Below are positions 6,705 to 7,735 of a DNA stretch of 7,735 bases, in pieces. The translations under genes and the position numbers were made by a program. The stretch is from Candidatus Cloacimonadota bacterium (GTDB lineage Bacteria; Cloacimonadota; Cloacimonadia; Cloacimonadales; TCS61), in contig JABIME010000070.1 in NCBI GenBank assembly GCA_018654125.1, positions 1 through 7,735 of the forward strand, given 5' to 3'. Position 1 is the first letter of the stretch. Every line of letters starts with the position of its first letter. The notes under the pieces are model-generated. The model was not told where the DNA came from. It ran no database searches and was given only the letters and a program-made list of their open reading frames with translations.

Positions 6705-7157
6705 TTATGCATTGATTTTATCAATCAACTCATCAGCAGAATTTAAAACTTTTATTGAAAACACTTCACCAAACTTCACATTCTCGGGTTGAACTCCTAA
6801 TAAAAATGTTTTCATCTTAAAAAATTCAGATATTCTTTTTACAGATATCGTGTGAGTATTAGCTGTGAAATCCTGAATTTGTTCAATTGGCAGTAAGTTG
6901 ATAAACCCTGGTTCTTCCTTAAAATCTGTACAATCAACCAGAATGAGAATTTCGGGATTTATCGAATTGATCTTTCCTACAAATTTTTCAATTCCACTTT
7001 CGACAATAAGGGTTTTTATTTTATTATTTTGCCTAATGCTCTTGCAAATGTAGATTCCAATTCCATCATCACTTTTTAATGCGTTACCAATACCAACGAA
7101 TAATATTTTTTTTGCTTGAAGTAATTCAAATAATCTATTTAGTTTATCTTGTTTCAT
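6705..7157 (-). CDS. hycI: Hydrogenase maturation endopeptidase, HycI-like (group 4 [NiFe] hydrogenase)
   Basis: This protease of the HycI/HybD family (peptidase A31) removes the C-terminal tail of the hydrogenase large subunit after nickel insertion. Residue numbers count from a TTG at 7160. They show the family blocks in order: LFVGIGNALKSDDGIG at 20-35, VESG at 53-56, ILILVDCTDF at 71-80, EPGFINL at 83-89, NTHTIS at 101-106 and FLLGVQPENV at 119-128. The nickel-sensing ligands of E. coli HycI (Asp16, Asp62, His90) correspond to Asp32, Asp76 and His103, so the enzyme should be active. A TTG (7158-7160) directly precedes the ATG (7155-7157); I choose the ATG because it is the commoner start and only a weak AGAAG lies upstream. 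It follows the hycF-like gene by 13 bp, which indicates co-transcription. The block order and wording are closer to HycI of formate hydrogenlyase than to the group 1 proteases. Confidence 0.9.
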   Translation of the reverse strand: MKQDKLNRLFELLQAKKILFVGIGNALKSDDGIGIYICKSIRQNNKIKTLIVESGIEKFVGKINSINPEILILVDCTDFKEEPGFINLLPIEQIQDFTANTHTISVKRISEFFKMKTFLLGVQPENVKFGEVFSIKVLNSADELIDKINA

Positions 7158-7170
7158 CAACTTCTTATTG

Positions 7171-7735
7171 CTACGTTAAATTGTTAATTTGAACCTTTCT
7201 ATTACAATTCGGACAAAGAGTATTGAACATATTTTTTCTCTTCAAGCCATCCTGTATCGTAACATTTGTATCATCTTCTCTGGCTATTTGTAATCTTTCA
7301 TTTAATATATTTAAATTCAGAATTGAGGAATAGGCTTTCGGTCCAAGTTTTTCATGTATGAATTTCATGTGATCTTTAGTAGTTATTATTGCACTACAAT
7401 TATCACAAATCAGAAGCTTTCTCTCTTGTGTTTCTATAAGAACGCTACGATCAAAACACGCAAGTTCAAATTCTTCATCAGAAAGTATCACTCCTTTTCC
7501 GGTAATACAATGCTCTTCACATTTCCCGCAAAAAATACATGTCCCGTAATCTCGTGAAATCGTTCTAATTCCTTTTACAGGATCATCAATATACGTTATC
7601 GCATTTGAAGGACATACATTGGCACATGTTTCGCAGCCCACACAGTTATCTTCATCGACAATTGGTTTTCCTCTAAAACCTGCGAATGGTTTAAATTCTC
7701 CACCGGGAAATTTTGTTGTATATGGTTTAGAAAAC
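7171..7735 (-). CDS. hycF: HycF/HyfH-like 4Fe-4S ferredoxin subunit of group 4 [NiFe] hydrogenase (5' end beyond window)
   Basis: The frame is open to the right edge, giving 187 complete codons. A GTG at 7639-7641 cannot be the start: it lies inside the first cluster motif, after its first Cys, and the upstream sequence reads like the HycF N-terminus (SKPYTTKFPGG, GFRGKPIVDEDNC). Numbering from the edge, cluster 1 is C31-x2-C34-x2-C37-x3-C41-P (CVGCETCANVCP) and cluster 2 is C66-x2-C69-x2-C72-x3-C76 (CIFCGKCEEHC). A C-terminal region carries two further CxxC pairs (C110/C113 and C174/C177, CPNC), as HycF and HyfH of E. coli do, where they resemble a zinc or metal knuckle. Cluster 2 has Ile instead of the usual Pro after its last Cys. 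The protein passes electrons between the redox partner and the hydrogenase small subunit. With E. coli HycF at about 180 residues, only some 5-20 N-terminal residues are likely missing. Confidence 0.9.
   Translation of the reverse strand, partial: FSKPYTTKFPGGEFKPFAGFRGKPIVDEDNCVGCETCANVCPSNAITYIDDPVKGIRTISRDYGTCIFCGKCEEHCITGKGVILSDEEFELACFDRSVLIETQERKLLICDNCSAIITTKDHMKFIHEKLGPKAYSSILNLNILNERLQIAREDDTNVTIQDGLKRKNMFNTLCPNCNRKVQINNLT

Noticed and set aside
1..7735. CRISPR array, tRNA, rRNA or insertion sequence
   Set aside because: No regularly spaced direct repeats, no cloverleaf or rRNA-like stretch, and no transposase motif or terminal inverted repeats seen on either strand.

Overview
The window is AT-rich and gene-dense (roughly one third G+C by eye) and comes from a Gram-negative, apparently anaerobic bacterium. 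Five consecutive genes encode exported envelope proteins, three of which are PorV/PorQ-like (UPF0164/FadL-type) outer-membrane barrels with the GARAxGMGGAF...WNPAGL signature. The right edge carries the end of a group 4 [NiFe]-hydrogenase locus (HycF/HyfH-like ferredoxin and HycI-like maturation protease). Tandem barrels of this type, high A+T and fermentative hydrogenases would fit a member of the FCB superphylum, for example Cloacimonadota or a relative. That placement is inference from protein style only; Spirochaetes, which also carry UPF0164 proteins, are an alternative.

Layout. Positions 1-5946, all on the minus strand, form one probable operon read right to left. A 457-residue periplasmic protein (TPR, charged coiled coil, CsgG-like domain, FlgT_C-like domain) is followed by a 367-residue barrel, a second barrel gene interrupted by one in-frame TAA, a third barrel of 428 residues, and an LPP20-domain protein that runs off the left edge. 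The gaps are 14, 72, 60 and 14 bp. Positions 5947-6204 hold a divergent promoter region. Positions 6205-6654 (plus strand) encode a stand-alone two-CBS-domain protein. A strong bidirectional terminator at 6678-6704 separates it from the convergent hydrogenase genes hycI-like (6705-7157) and hycF-like (7171 to beyond the right edge), both minus strand.

How the genes fit together. In flagellated Vibrio, an LPP20 protein (FlgP) and a protein with a CsgG-like fold and a FlgT_C domain (FlgT) work together at the outer-membrane ring. Here a similar pair brackets three outer-membrane barrels with no flagellar gene in sight. All five products have signal peptides, and each complete barrel ends in a C-terminal aromatic-Phe barrel signal. 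I infer an envelope assembly or transport complex of unknown substrate; this is the most interesting system in the window. The hydrogenase pair is conventional: HycF carries electrons through two [4Fe-4S] clusters and HycI trims the large-subunit precursor after nickel insertion. The rest of that complex should lie beyond the right edge.
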